Counted from the stretch's first letter, positions 5,788-11,414 are shown. The stretch is 11,414 nucleotides of DNA from Sinorhizobium sp. (GCA_031178305.1 JAPSJG010000078.1:1-11414); one strand, 5' to 3'. Translations and numbers: made by a program. The notes: generated from the letters alone by a model not told the origin.

Positions 5788-6194
5788 CGGGCGAAGCACG
5801 TGACGACGACGGCCTGACGTATGACGAATGGCGCGCTCGCCGGGATGAGGAGAAGGCGGCAGAGAAGGCCGTGAGGCAGCAACAGACACGACAGCCGAAA
5901 GCGGCGATATCCTTTTCCACGACTGAGATCGTCGAGGCGCTGGAACTCGCCTTTGGCGATCTGCGCGCCGAAATGGACGAGCGGATCGACAAGGCATTGG
6001 CTGAACTTCGCGAGGAACATAGCCACAGTCTGCAATCCCTGCGGAAGACGGCGCGCGAGCATCGCGACCTTACCGACCGGGCCATCGGCAAGCGCGTGCA
6101 GGACGCGATACGGGCGGATGTCGTCAGGCTCGAAAAAGCGCTTGAGGACGCACGCCGCGACATCGAGCGGTTGAAAGCGAAGGGAAGCAAATGA
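5781..6194 (+). CDS. Coiled-coil protein between capsid and tape measure genes, 137 aa
   Basis: The ATG lies inside the last codons of the capsid gene, with GGGAGG (5769-5774) 6 nt upstream. The product starts with a segment containing TYDEWRARRDEEKAAEKAVRQQQ. It is then almost entirely charged heptad-like helix (about residues 50-135), for example EIVEALELAFGDLRAEMDER, and ends in basic ERLKAKGSK. There is no membrane segment. I do not recognise a family. Between capsid and tail genes a long helical protein could be a scaffold, a head-tail completion factor or a tape-measure chaperone. All three are inference from position. It overlaps the next gene by ATGA, so the stoichiometry is probably linked. 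Confidence 0.7.
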   Translation: MVAGEARDDDGLTYDEWRARRDEEKAAEKAVRQQQTRQPKAAISFSTTEIVEALELAFGDLRAEMDERIDKALAELREEHSHSLQSLRKTAREHRDLTDRAIGKRVQDAIRADVVRLEKALEDARRDIERLKAKGSK

Positions 6195-6436
6195 GCGACG
6201 TTGCGAAAGTGATGGTGGCCGGTCTCACTCACGAGCCACTCCCTTCAGCCATAGCGCGGCACCGGCACGCGTTTGAAGGCAGCGGCGGGGCCTACGCGCT
6301 CGTGATCATGCCGGACGGCACGAGCTTTCTATGCAAGCCAAATGGCGAGCAGATGGATAGCGAGCATCTCGACTATGACGCGACCATTGCCAAGATCGCC
6401 GAAATCTACGGCTTGAAGGCCTTCCGGGGGGCGTGA
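6191..6436 (+). CDS. Hypothetical protein, 81 aa
   Basis: It is coupled to the preceding gene by ATGA. The middle looks like a small beta-rich fold (AYALVIMPDGTSFLCKPNG), and the C-terminal helix reads YDATIAKIAEIYGLKAF. There is no signal peptide, membrane segment or known motif. It ends 4 bp before the tape measure gene, so it may be a tail chaperone or completion protein by position, although no frameshift signal like that of lambda gpG/gpGT was seen. Function is not assigned. Confidence 0.65.
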   Translation: MSDVAKVMVAGLTHEPLPSAIARHRHAFEGSGGAYALVIMPDGTSFLCKPNGEQMDSEHLDYDATIAKIAEIYGLKAFRGA

Positions 6437-6440
6437 GCTT

Positions 6441-8849
6441 ATGGGACCGGAGGAAACCAGACTCGTCCTGCAAATCGAGGCCAACATCAAGTCCCTCGAA
6501 AGGGCCATGAAGCAGACCGGCGTCCTCGTCGACAAGACGGTCAAAGGCGTCAACGACAACATGAGGTCGTCAGGCGTCGTCACCGAGAGGACAGCGAAGC
6601 AGATTGAAGGCTCGATGCGCAACGCCACGCGCAACTTGGGATTTCAGTTCCAGGATGTCGCAACGCAGCTCTTAAGCGGGCAATCGCCTTTCACGATTGC
6701 GGCGCAGCAGTCCTCGCAAGCGGCCGAGGCAATGCGCGAGCTGGGCCGCAACGGCGGCGTGCTCCGGGGCACCTTCGCGGCCCTCGGTTCGGTCATCAGT
6801 CCGCAGGCCATCGGCATCAGCGCGGCGATCCTTGGCTTCGGCTACCTGCTTCAGGCGACACAGGAATATTTCGCGGAAGCGCAGAAGGGCGGAAAGATCA
6901 CCTCCGAAGAGGCGGCAAAACAAACAGCCGAGATTCGCGAGATTGCCGAAGCATGGGCGAACGAAGCGACACCGGCACTTCAGGAATATCTTAACCGCTT
7001 GCTCAAGGTCTCAGAGGAGACCGAGAAAGCCGCCCGCAGAAACGAACTCGTCGACAAGGTATTCGAACCGGCTAAGGCGGAAGTCGAAAAGCTCGGCGGC
7101 GAGATCGAGAACATCATCGCTATCATGCAGTCTGCCGGTCCCGAACTCGCGCAACCGGCGATCGAGATGGGGCGCGCATGGGACGAGGTGCGCCGGAAGA
7201 CCGAAGCGAACGAACCTGCACTTCAGGAAGTGAAGCACTTGCAAGACCTCGTCGCGCAAGCGCAGCAGAGCCAGATTCCTGCCGTGCAGCAGCTTGCCGA
7301 CAAAATCCGGCAATCGCTGTTTCCGGTCCTTCAGGAGGCGGCGCGGCTGGCGGGCGAAGTCAAGATTTCCACCGACTTCAGCAATCCGATCACCGGCCCG
7401 TCGCGCGGTCCCGGTGGCCCCATCGACATGCGCGGCGCAAACGCTTCCATCCGCGCGCAGAGCGAAGTCTATCGCCGCGAGGAGATGATCAAGCAGGGCG
7501 AGGAAGACGCGAAGGCCTATCGCACCGGCCTGCTCGACTATCTCGCCAAGGACAAGCCGCTAAGCCACATCACCGAACTCGATTCGGAGTTCCAGAACCG
7601 GCTGGCGCAATTCCTCGCGGCGGCGGGCGAACAGGCGGGCAGGATCACCATCACTTCCGGCGCGCGCTCTATCGAGCGACAGGCGCAACTGTGGCAACAG
7701 GCGCTGGAAAAATACGGTTCGCCCGAGGCGGCGCGCAAATGGGTGGCACCGCCCGGCCGCTCGCAGCACAATGTCGGCCGCGCCGCCGATCTCGCCTTCG
7801 AAAGCGAGGCCGTGAAGAATTGGGCGCATGCGAACGCGCAAGCCTTCGGGTTGATTTTCCGGCTCGATAATGAGGCGTGGCACATCGAGTTAGCGCGGCA
7901 GGGACAGCGGCAGGAAAAGAAGCGCTCACTTGACGATCTGCTGCTGACGGAAAAGCAGCAGGTGGCGCTTCAGGAGCAAATCAACGCGATCAACGCGGAC
8001 GCGACGCTAACCGACGAGCAGCGGCAATTCGCCATCGACAAGCTGATGGCCTCGACGAAGCTCCTCAACCAGGCGCAGGCCGAAGGCATCCCGATCACTA
8101 CCGCCGTCAAGGCCTCGATCGAGCAGCAGGCCACGGCTTTTGCGCTCGCCGAACAGCAGCAGCGATCCTTGAGCCAAGCGCACCGCGAGGCGGCGCAGTC
8201 GATGGCAGAGCAGACGCGGGCCAACGAACAGCTGGCGCAGCAATACTCGCAAATCGCCCAAGGCGCGCTGAGGGGCTTTGTCTCCGATCTGAGGAGCGGC
8301 GTCTCGGCCGGTGAAGCCTTCCGCAATTCGCTGAACCGGATCATCGACGGCCTGATCGATCTGACGATTCAGGCGATGTTCGCGCAGCAAGGCTTCAAGA
8401 ATTTCTTCTCCTCGCTCGCCGGATTTGGCGGCTTCGGCGGTCTTCTGGGCGGCGGGGGACAGTTTGGCATCGCGGCGGGCGGCGGGGTCGGCCTCTATCA
8501 TCAAGGCGGCATCGTCGGGCCGGGACACGGTCCGCGCCGCAACGTCTCGCCGCTGATGTTCGCCAACGCTCCACGGCTGCACAACGGACTGATGCCCGGC
8601 GAATTCCCGGCGATCCTTCAGCGCGGCGAGATGGTCATTCCGCGCTCGACCACCATTCGCGGTTCCGGCAGCCGCATCGACAATTCCGTGCATCAACAGA
8701 ACCACATCGCCATCGACATGGGCCGCGAGTATGTCGCGGCCAACAGTGCCGACGCAAAGGCAGTCGGCGAGCGGATCACCAAGACTGTCGAGGCTATTCT
8801 CGTCAAGGAGAGCCGACCGGGCGGGCTGCTCCGAAGGGTTCCGACATGA
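6441..8849 (+). CDS. Phage tail tape measure protein with embedded M15 peptidase domain, 802 aa
   Basis: The N-terminal part (1-150) has the tape-measure pattern: LQIEANIKSLERAMKQTG, then NLGFQFQDVATQLLSGQSPF and a hydrophobic stretch (about 107-140). Long helices follow (155-310, 490-610). The C-terminal part (650-735) is glycine-rich, with LYHQGGIVGPGHGPRR and MPGEFPAILQRGEMVIPR, typical of lambda-like tape measure proteins. Residues about 376-486 form an M15 (VanY-like) peptidase domain: SGARS (406-410), SQHNVGRAAD (441-450, zinc ligands H443 and D450) and EAWHIE (478-483, base E478, ligand H481). All catalytic residues are present. The protein sets tail length and carries a wall-cutting activity into the target cell. 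By the rule of about 0.15 nm per helical residue, the tail would be near 100-120 nm, which is inferred. GGGGGG lies about 11 nt before the ATG. Confidence 0.85.
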   Translation: MGPEETRLVLQIEANIKSLERAMKQTGVLVDKTVKGVNDNMRSSGVVTERTAKQIEGSMRNATRNLGFQFQDVATQLLSGQSPFTIAAQQSSQAAEAMRELGRNGGVLRGTFAALGSVISPQAIGISAAILGFGYLLQATQEYFAEAQKGGKITSEEAAKQTAEIREIAEAWANEATPALQEYLNRLLKVSEETEKAARRNELVDKVFEPAKAEVEKLGGEIENIIAIMQSAGPELAQPAIEMGRAWDEVRRKTEANEPALQEVKHLQDLVAQAQQSQIPAVQQLADKIRQSLFPVLQEAARLAGEVKISTDFSNPITGPSRGPGGPIDMRGANASIRAQSEVYRREEMIKQGEEDAKAYRTGLLDYLAKDKPLSHITELDSEFQNRLAQFLAAAGEQAGRITITSGARSIERQAQLWQQALEKYGSPEAARKWVAPPGRSQHNVGRAADLAFESEAVKNWAHANAQAFGLIFRLDNEAWHIELARQGQRQEKKRSLDDLLLTEKQQVALQEQINAINADATLTDEQRQFAIDKLMASTKLLNQAQAEGIPITTAVKASIEQQATAFALAEQQQRSLSQAHREAAQSMAEQTRANEQLAQQYSQIAQGALRGFVSDLRSGVSAGEAFRNSLNRIIDGLIDLTIQAMFAQQGFKNFFSSLAGFGGFGGLLGGGGQFGIAAGGGVGLYHQGGIVGPGHGPRRNVSPLMFANAPRLHNGLMPGEFPAILQRGEMVIPRSTTIRGSGSRIDNSVHQQNHIAIDMGREYVAANSADAKAVGERITKTVEAILVKESRPGGLLRRVPT

Positions 8850-9118
8850 ACGAGTTACCAGCCCGCAGCAGCTTACCAACGCGCAGCAGTTTCCGGGAAA
8901 TCGTCATCGGCCTTCGCGAGGCTGGATATGATTACAAGCGGATCTCGCGGGAATGCGCCATGCCACTGTCCAGAATTTTAGACGTGATGCATTGGGGCCG
9001 CGACGCGACGCGGGCAGAACTGGCGGCGCTTCTACGGTTCAACGATAGGGCCAAGCAGCGGCGGCGCATTGCTACCGAAACCGAGGCGGTTGCACGTCTC
9101 TCCGGCCGGGGAAGATGA
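8846..9118 (+). CDS. Small HTH-like protein A (90 aa), first of three related proteins
   Basis: Its ATG overlaps the tape measure stop (ATGA), so it is translated from the late operon. Residues about 15-60 show the pattern SFREIVIGLREAGYDYKRIS with a following REC and a second helix (SRILDVMHW), like a short helix-turn-helix. The rest is arginine-rich. The same layout (F, hydrophobic, LR, G, I, E) occurs in the genes at 9115-9378 and 9418-9627. The N-terminus contains a tandem LPARSS-LPTRSS, coded by an 18-bp imperfect tandem repeat (8855-8890). The family has no name known to me. DNA binding is inferred; it would be unusual as a cargo of the tail operon. Confidence 0.65.
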   Translation: MNELPARSSLPTRSSFREIVIGLREAGYDYKRISRECAMPLSRILDVMHWGRDATRAELAALLRFNDRAKQRRRIATETEAVARLSGRGR

Positions 9119-9378
9119 GCATGAACACGGCGGATGAGTTCCTGTCGATGATCGCCGATCTACGTGGCAGCGGGCTGAAGCTTCGCGAGATTGCGGCGGA
9201 AAGCGGCACGACGCTGGATGTGATCAGGAACGCAAACCGGATCAAGACAGGACCGTCGCCGCAAGCCTTCGAAGCCGTCGCCCGGCTGTATCGTCGGCGC
9301 TTTACCCACGTGGGTAAAACCAAACCGGTAACGTCAGATCGGTTCGCTGACGGTGTCCAGCCGCGATATCGGCGCTAG
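9115..9378 (+). CDS. Small HTH-like protein B (87 aa), second related protein
   Basis: It is coupled to the preceding gene by ATGA; a second in-frame ATG at 9121 is equally plausible. The segment EFLSMIADLRGSGLKLREIA with the following AES and LDVIRNANRI aligns with the HTH-like part of its neighbours. The C-terminal part is basic (ARLYRRRF). An 18-bp perfect palindrome (9301-9318) lies inside its coding sequence and encodes part of RFTHVGKTK. It is the last gene of the rightward operon that starts with the capsid. It faces the third family member across a short gap that holds another palindrome. DNA binding is inferred. Confidence 0.65.
   Translation: MSMNTADEFLSMIADLRGSGLKLREIAAESGTTLDVIRNANRIKTGPSPQAFEAVARLYRRRFTHVGKTKPVTSDRFADGVQPRYRR
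9301..9318. promoter_or_regulatory. 18-bp perfect palindrome inside HTH gene B
   Basis: TTTACCCAC is followed directly by GTGGGTAAA. The lack of a loop points to a protein-binding site on DNA. The half-site TTTACCCAC also occurs at 223-231, in the left attachment arm. Confidence 0.35.
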
Positions 9379-9386
9379 GCGCTGCG

Positions 9387-9410
9387 AAATCCTGCACATG
9401 TGCAGCATTT
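9387..9410. promoter_or_regulatory. 24-bp near-perfect palindrome between convergent HTH genes B and C
   Basis: The centre CTGCACATGTGCAG (9392-9405) is a perfect 14-bp palindrome. After one C/C mismatch it extends to AAAT and ATTT. It lies between the stop codons of the two convergent genes. It could be an operator for one of the HTH proteins, or weakly a bidirectional terminator, although the T-runs are short. Confidence 0.4.
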
Positions 9411-9417
9411 GCCAGCA

Positions 9418-9627
9418 TCAAGCCTCACCCTTCAGCCGCGCGATGCCGTTCTCGACCTTCTGCCCGACATCAAACGACAGGCGGCGGCAATCGCCGATTT
9501 CGATCCGCCACAACGTCTGACGGCTGATTCGGCACTCGCGGGCTATCTCGCTGGGGGAGTGGCCAGCCGCGCGCAACGATGCGATCTCGCGGGCAAAATA
9601 TTCCTGAACGGTAACCGGGCGCGGCAT
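9418..9627 (-). CDS. Small HTH-like protein C (69 aa), third related protein, opposite strand
   Basis: This is the clearest helix-turn-helix of the three: EYFAREIASLRAAGHSPSEI with the following ARECRISRQTLWRIE has a recognition helix after the RISRQ turn. It aligns with proteins A and B (shared F, LR, G, I and E positions), so the three are probable paralogues. There is no Shine-Dalgarno before the ATG at 9627. An intrinsic terminator for leftward transcripts ends only about 16 nt upstream. Expression may therefore be low, leaderless or dependent on read-through from int. An inverted repeat GGCAT/ATGCC (9623-9641) spans the start and could allow self-control. It is likely a DNA-binding regulator. 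Confidence 0.6.
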   Translation of the reverse strand: MPRPVTVQEYFAREIASLRAAGHSPSEIARECRISRQTLWRIEIGDCRRLSFDVGQKVENGIARLKGEA

Positions 9628-9936
9628 GCGGGCAGTATGCCATAAAATGAAAAGCCCGGCTGGCGAACCAACCGGGCCTCTGAGGCTTCAAAGCCTTGCC
9701 TAGCCGTGACCGGATCGCGCCGTTGTCTTGCCAAGCCTGCCAAGCCTTACCGTGCCGTGCCTCTGGTTACGGCCCCTTTCGGCCTAAGCGCTGGCTCTGG
9801 ATGCTGGCCCTAAATGGGCGCGGATCGCTGGCACTGGCGTTGGTCTCTGGTAGGGGATACCCGCTCGCGTAACCTGACCCAATATTGCCGCAAGACACCG
9901 AATATACGCAAATAACATTATATTTCATGTACATAG
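9628..9936. other. Repeat-rich intergenic region downstream of the integrase
   Basis: These 309 bp show no credible gene. They hold a leftward terminator (9644-9677), clusters of pentamers ending in CC (9691-9705 and 9728-9761), several CTGG repeats (about 9790-9850), and an AT-rich end (9898-9936). The AT-rich part contains TATAAT on the minus strand (9917-9922) without a -35 box. A 12-mer CAATATTGCCGC at 9880-9891 is repeated in the left control region (347-358). Confidence 0.6.
9644..9677 (-). terminator. Intrinsic terminator for leftward (integrase) transcription
   Basis: Read on the minus strand, a 10-bp stem with one mismatch (GCCCGGTTGG and CCAGCCGGGC) encloses a TTCG tetraloop. It is followed by TTTTCATTTT. 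Strong stem, stable loop and T-tract together make a convincing terminator. It lies about 260 nt after the integrase stop and just before the start of HTH gene C. Confidence 0.7.
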
Positions 9937-11130
9937 TTACCGCTGAGGTATCACTTCCGCCGCTGGCTTCTGGAAAACGTTGACGATAGATGCGCCGCGC
10001 TCGACACCCTTCCTTGCCAGCGACTCCGATTTCTTGACGTATCGAAGCGCCATCGCGGGCGTCTTCCAGCCGTAGCTTTGCATCAGCTCGGCGACATTGG
10101 CCCCGGCAAGGGCCGAATGCGTCGCGATGGTGCGTCTCAGCGTGTGTGGCGTGATCCGATTTATCCCGGCTTCCTTACAGACGCCCGCGAGCGCATCTAG
10201 GACGCGATCATAAGCGAGCGGATAGCTGCCCTTGCGTTGCGAGAACACATAGCCGATGCGATGCGGTTGCCGCTCGATCAGCATGGCCGCGTCGGTCGAA
10301 AGGGCCGTCGCATTCTTCTTCGTTGCCTTGTCGTCAAGCCGGACCTCAAGGCGGGACAGATCGACCTGATCGAAGCGAAGAAGACGGGCGGCGGAAACAC
10401 GCCAGCCAGATACGGCAATGAAGCGCAATAGATCGCCCATAGGGCCTTCGACCTTCACCAACTGCTCGACGAACTTCGGCAGCTCGTTTTCATCAAGCCA
10501 AGTTTCGTTGACGTTCTCGTCGAACCTCTCGACTTTCGCGACCGGATTGTCGCCGCGCCATTCCTTCAGCATCGCAAAGGACATCAGTTTGCTCAAAACG
10601 GCGAGCGCGCGATTGAGGTCGGTCGGCTTGTCGCGAAACTTCGTCCGGAGCGCATTGACCTCGGCGCGGGTGATGGACTCGATCTGTCGCCCCTTGAAGG
10701 TCGGTAGGATTATGCGCCGATAGCGTCCCTTGTAATCCTTCCGCGTCGCCGGTTCCTTCAAGGAAAGGTGCTCGCGGTCGAATTCGGCCCATGCGGTTTC
10801 CAGCGTCGGTTTGGCCTTCTGTTGCGCGCGGATCGCTGCCGGATCGTTGCCGTCCTTCACTGCGCGGGCCATCACTGCGGCACGCTCGCGGGCATCCTCA
10901 GCCGAGAATGTCGGATAAGGGCCAATCGCGAGCCGCTTGCGCTTCTTCGTCTCGCCGGGCGGCAGATATTCGAAGAAGAACGAGCGCCACAAGGAACCGT
11001 CTTTGGCGCGCCGGACGCGCAGCAGGAAGCCGGTTAACTTGTCGTCACGGAGAACGATCTGATCACTTTTGCTGGCGTTGGCGAGCCTCGCGACGCGGTT
11101 CTTCACGAAGTCTTCTGTGAGGGTTGGCAT
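9937..11130 (-). CDS. int: P4-type tyrosine integrase, 397 aa
   Basis: The N-terminal part (about 10-95) is the arm-binding region of P4-like integrases (DUF4102), with LRDDKLTGFLLRVRRAKDGS and RLAIGPYPTFSAEDARERA. A core-binding domain follows (about 107-200). The catalytic domain has all key residues: R244 (SGWRVSAARLL), K268 (LDDKATKK), H329 and R332 (HTLRR), W355 in the place of the second histidine (YGWKTPAM), and nucleophile Y364 (ALRYV). The start at 11130 has AGGGA about 6-8 nt upstream. A longer frame to 11205 would translate through the arm repeats and is unlikely. The enzyme recombines attP with the tRNA-Leu gene. A good promoter lies at 11214-11242. The arm-type repeats (11147-11171) lie in the 5' leader, so Int may repress its own synthesis. 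Confidence 0.92.
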   Translation of the reverse strand: MPTLTEDFVKNRVARLANASKSDQIVLRDDKLTGFLLRVRRAKDGSLWRSFFFEYLPPGETKKRKRLAIGPYPTFSAEDARERAAVMARAVKDGNDPAAIRAQQKAKPTLETAWAEFDREHLSLKEPATRKDYKGRYRRIILPTFKGRQIESITRAEVNALRTKFRDKPTDLNRALAVLSKLMSFAMLKEWRGDNPVAKVERFDENVNETWLDENELPKFVEQLVKVEGPMGDLLRFIAVSGWRVSAARLLRFDQVDLSRLEVRLDDKATKKNATALSTDAAMLIERQPHRIGYVFSQRKGSYPLAYDRVLDALAGVCKEAGINRITPHTLRRTIATHSALAGANVAELMQSYGWKTPAMALRYVKKSESLARKGVERGASIVNVFQKPAAEVIPQR

Positions 11131-11146
11131 GCGTTTCCCTTGAGAT

Positions 11147-11171
11147 TGGGGTCCGACGTGGGGTCCGAGTT
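11147..11171 (+). repeat. Right integrase arm-type repeats
   Basis: These 25 bp are identical, in the same orientation, to 232-256: T followed by GGGGTCCGACGT and GGGGTCCGAGTT. They end 116 bp from the attR core and start 17 bp upstream of the int start codon. Matching tandem repeats at similar distance on both sides of the core are expected of arm-binding sites. Confidence 0.7.
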
Positions 11172-11176
11172 TTGCG

Positions 11177-11277
11177 GTATCCGCACGTTGTCGAATGGCT
11201 ATCAATGAATGCTGTTATAGCCAAAAAACGCAGCATTTTCAATGGCGTTAATCGCGTATTAGGCGAAGTGCGGATAC
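11177..11277. repeat. Inverted repeat flanking the integrase promoter
   Basis: GTATCCGCAC (11177-11186) and its exact reverse complement GTGCGGATAC (11268-11277) lie 81 bp apart, with the int promoter between them. The inner copy ends 10 bp before the attR core. They may be excisionase, host-factor or second-class integrase sites. TCCGCAC also occurs at the tRNA 3' end. Confidence 0.45.
11214..11242 (-). promoter_or_regulatory. Probable integrase promoter
   Basis: On the minus strand TTGAAA (11237-11242) and TATAAC (11214-11219) are separated by exactly 17 bp, close to the sigma-70 consensus. Transcription would begin near 11207 and give a leader of about 75 nt that contains the arm-type repeats before the int ATG. 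Confidence 0.65.
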
Positions 11278-11287
11278 AGTATAAATT

Positions 11288-11304
11288 GGACTTAAAATCC
11301 CTCG
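11288..11304 (+). repeat. attR core (17-bp direct repeat)
   Basis: Identical to the attL core at 110-126. To its left is element DNA (AGTATAAATT), and to its right is the displaced tRNA 3' half, so the right boundary of the element is here. Confidence 0.9.
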
Positions 11305-11341
11305 GGAAACCGTACGGGTTCGATTCCCGTCGTCCGCACCA
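11288..11341 (+). pseudogene. Displaced 3' half of tRNA-Leu
   Basis: Starting at the core, this fragment has half of an anticodon arm, a variable-arm stem CGG/CCG around GAAA, the T arm ACGGG TTCGATT CCCGT, the acceptor strand CGTCCGC, and ACCA. It has no 5' half or promoter and is not a functional tRNA. It most likely is the original chromosomal 3' end, pushed away by integration. It differs from the intact copy in the variable arm and in T-loop bases. Confidence 0.85.
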
Positions 11342-11414
11342 GAACCGCCAGATTCTCCCACCAGCCAAGTGCTCCGCCTTTCGATTCCGGCGTGCTACTG
11401 GCTGACACCGGCAA

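Larger units (their letters stand above)
110..11304. mobile_element. Integrated phage-like or satellite-like element in tRNA-Leu, about 11.2 kb
   Basis: A 17-bp direct repeat at 110-126 and 11288-11304, both inside tRNA-Leu sequence, bounds the element. Excising one copy would release a circle of 11,178 bp. Inside are a tyrosine integrase, an excisionase-like HTH protein, a replication ATPase with candidate iterons, an HK97-type capsid protein, a tape measure protein and several small genes. No portal, terminase, separate head protease, tail tube, baseplate or lysis gene can be recognised. The size and gene set fit either a deleted prophage or a capsid-encoding satellite. Integration itself is strongly supported; the lifestyle is inference. 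Confidence 0.88.

Noticed and set aside
4870..5997. 375-codon leftward frame opposite the capsid gene
   Set aside because: Its composition is dominated by arginine. It is the antisense shadow of the capsid gene and the following coiled-coil gene.
8007..8879. 290-codon leftward frame opposite the tape measure gene
   Set aside because: It is an antisense shadow of a well-supported gene, with no start signal.
11131..11205. Longer N-terminus for the integrase
   Set aside because: The extra 25 residues translate the arm-type repeats. The promoter predicts a start near 11207, and AGGGA fits the ATG at 11130.
11063..11405. Frames on both strands running over the int leader and the tRNA 3' fragment
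   Set aside because: They read through tRNA sequence, arm repeats and the int promoter. No ribosome site or family likeness is visible.
1..11414. CRISPR array, toxin-antitoxin pair, restriction or abortive-infection genes, insertion sequences
   Set aside because: I looked for these on both strands. There are no regularly spaced long repeats, no transposase motifs, and no recognisable defence genes.

Overview
The window holds one complete integrated mobile element of about 11.2 kb in the 3' half of a class II tRNA-Leu(UAA) gene, with a little chromosome on each side (1-80 and 11342-11414). The left copy of the tRNA is intact (81-165). A second copy of its 3' half, starting at the same anticodon-loop core, lies at 11288-11341. 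The 17-bp core GGACTTAAAATCCCTCG occurs at 110-126 and 11288-11304 and defines attL and attR. GC-rich coding sequence, alphaproteobacterial-looking phage families and the tRNA type suggest an alphaproteobacterium, probably of the Hyphomicrobiales. That is an inference from protein flavour; no species can be named.

Layout. (1) 166-431: attachment arm and promoter region with integrase-arm-like repeats. (2) 432-2799: early rightward genes, namely an excisionase/AlpA-like HTH protein, an 80-aa unknown, and a 542-aa P-loop/AAA+-type replication ATPase. The ATPase is followed directly by three 9-bp direct repeats and one inverted copy (2803-2926), a candidate replication origin. (3) 2971-3950: two translationally coupled unknowns. 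(4) 3951-4629: a broken leftward gene fragment with a helix-turn-helix, plus a leader with two mutually exclusive hairpins in front of the capsid gene. (5) 4630-9378: one tightly overlapping rightward operon: HK97-type major capsid protein, a coiled-coil protein, an 81-aa unknown, an 802-aa tape measure protein with an embedded M15 peptidase domain, and two small HTH-like proteins. (6) 9418-9627 leftward: a third member of the same small HTH-like family. (7) 9628-9936: repeat-rich spacer with a leftward terminator. (8) 9937-11130 leftward: P4-type tyrosine integrase, with a good promoter and arm-type repeats between it and attR.

How it works together. In the circular form, int and the excisionase-like gene would diverge from attP. 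The same pair of 12-bp repeats sits about 105 bp from the core on one side and 116 bp on the other, as expected for an integrase with arm sites. The element has its own integration and replication functions plus a capsid and a tape measure protein. I see no portal, terminase, separate head protease, tail tube, baseplate or lysis gene. It is therefore either a strongly reduced prophage or a small capsid-encoding satellite-like element that relies on a helper phage for packaging. The intact reading frames, tight ATGA couplings and intact attachment structure argue against simple decay. The broken HTH fragment at 4148-4540 argues for past rearrangement.
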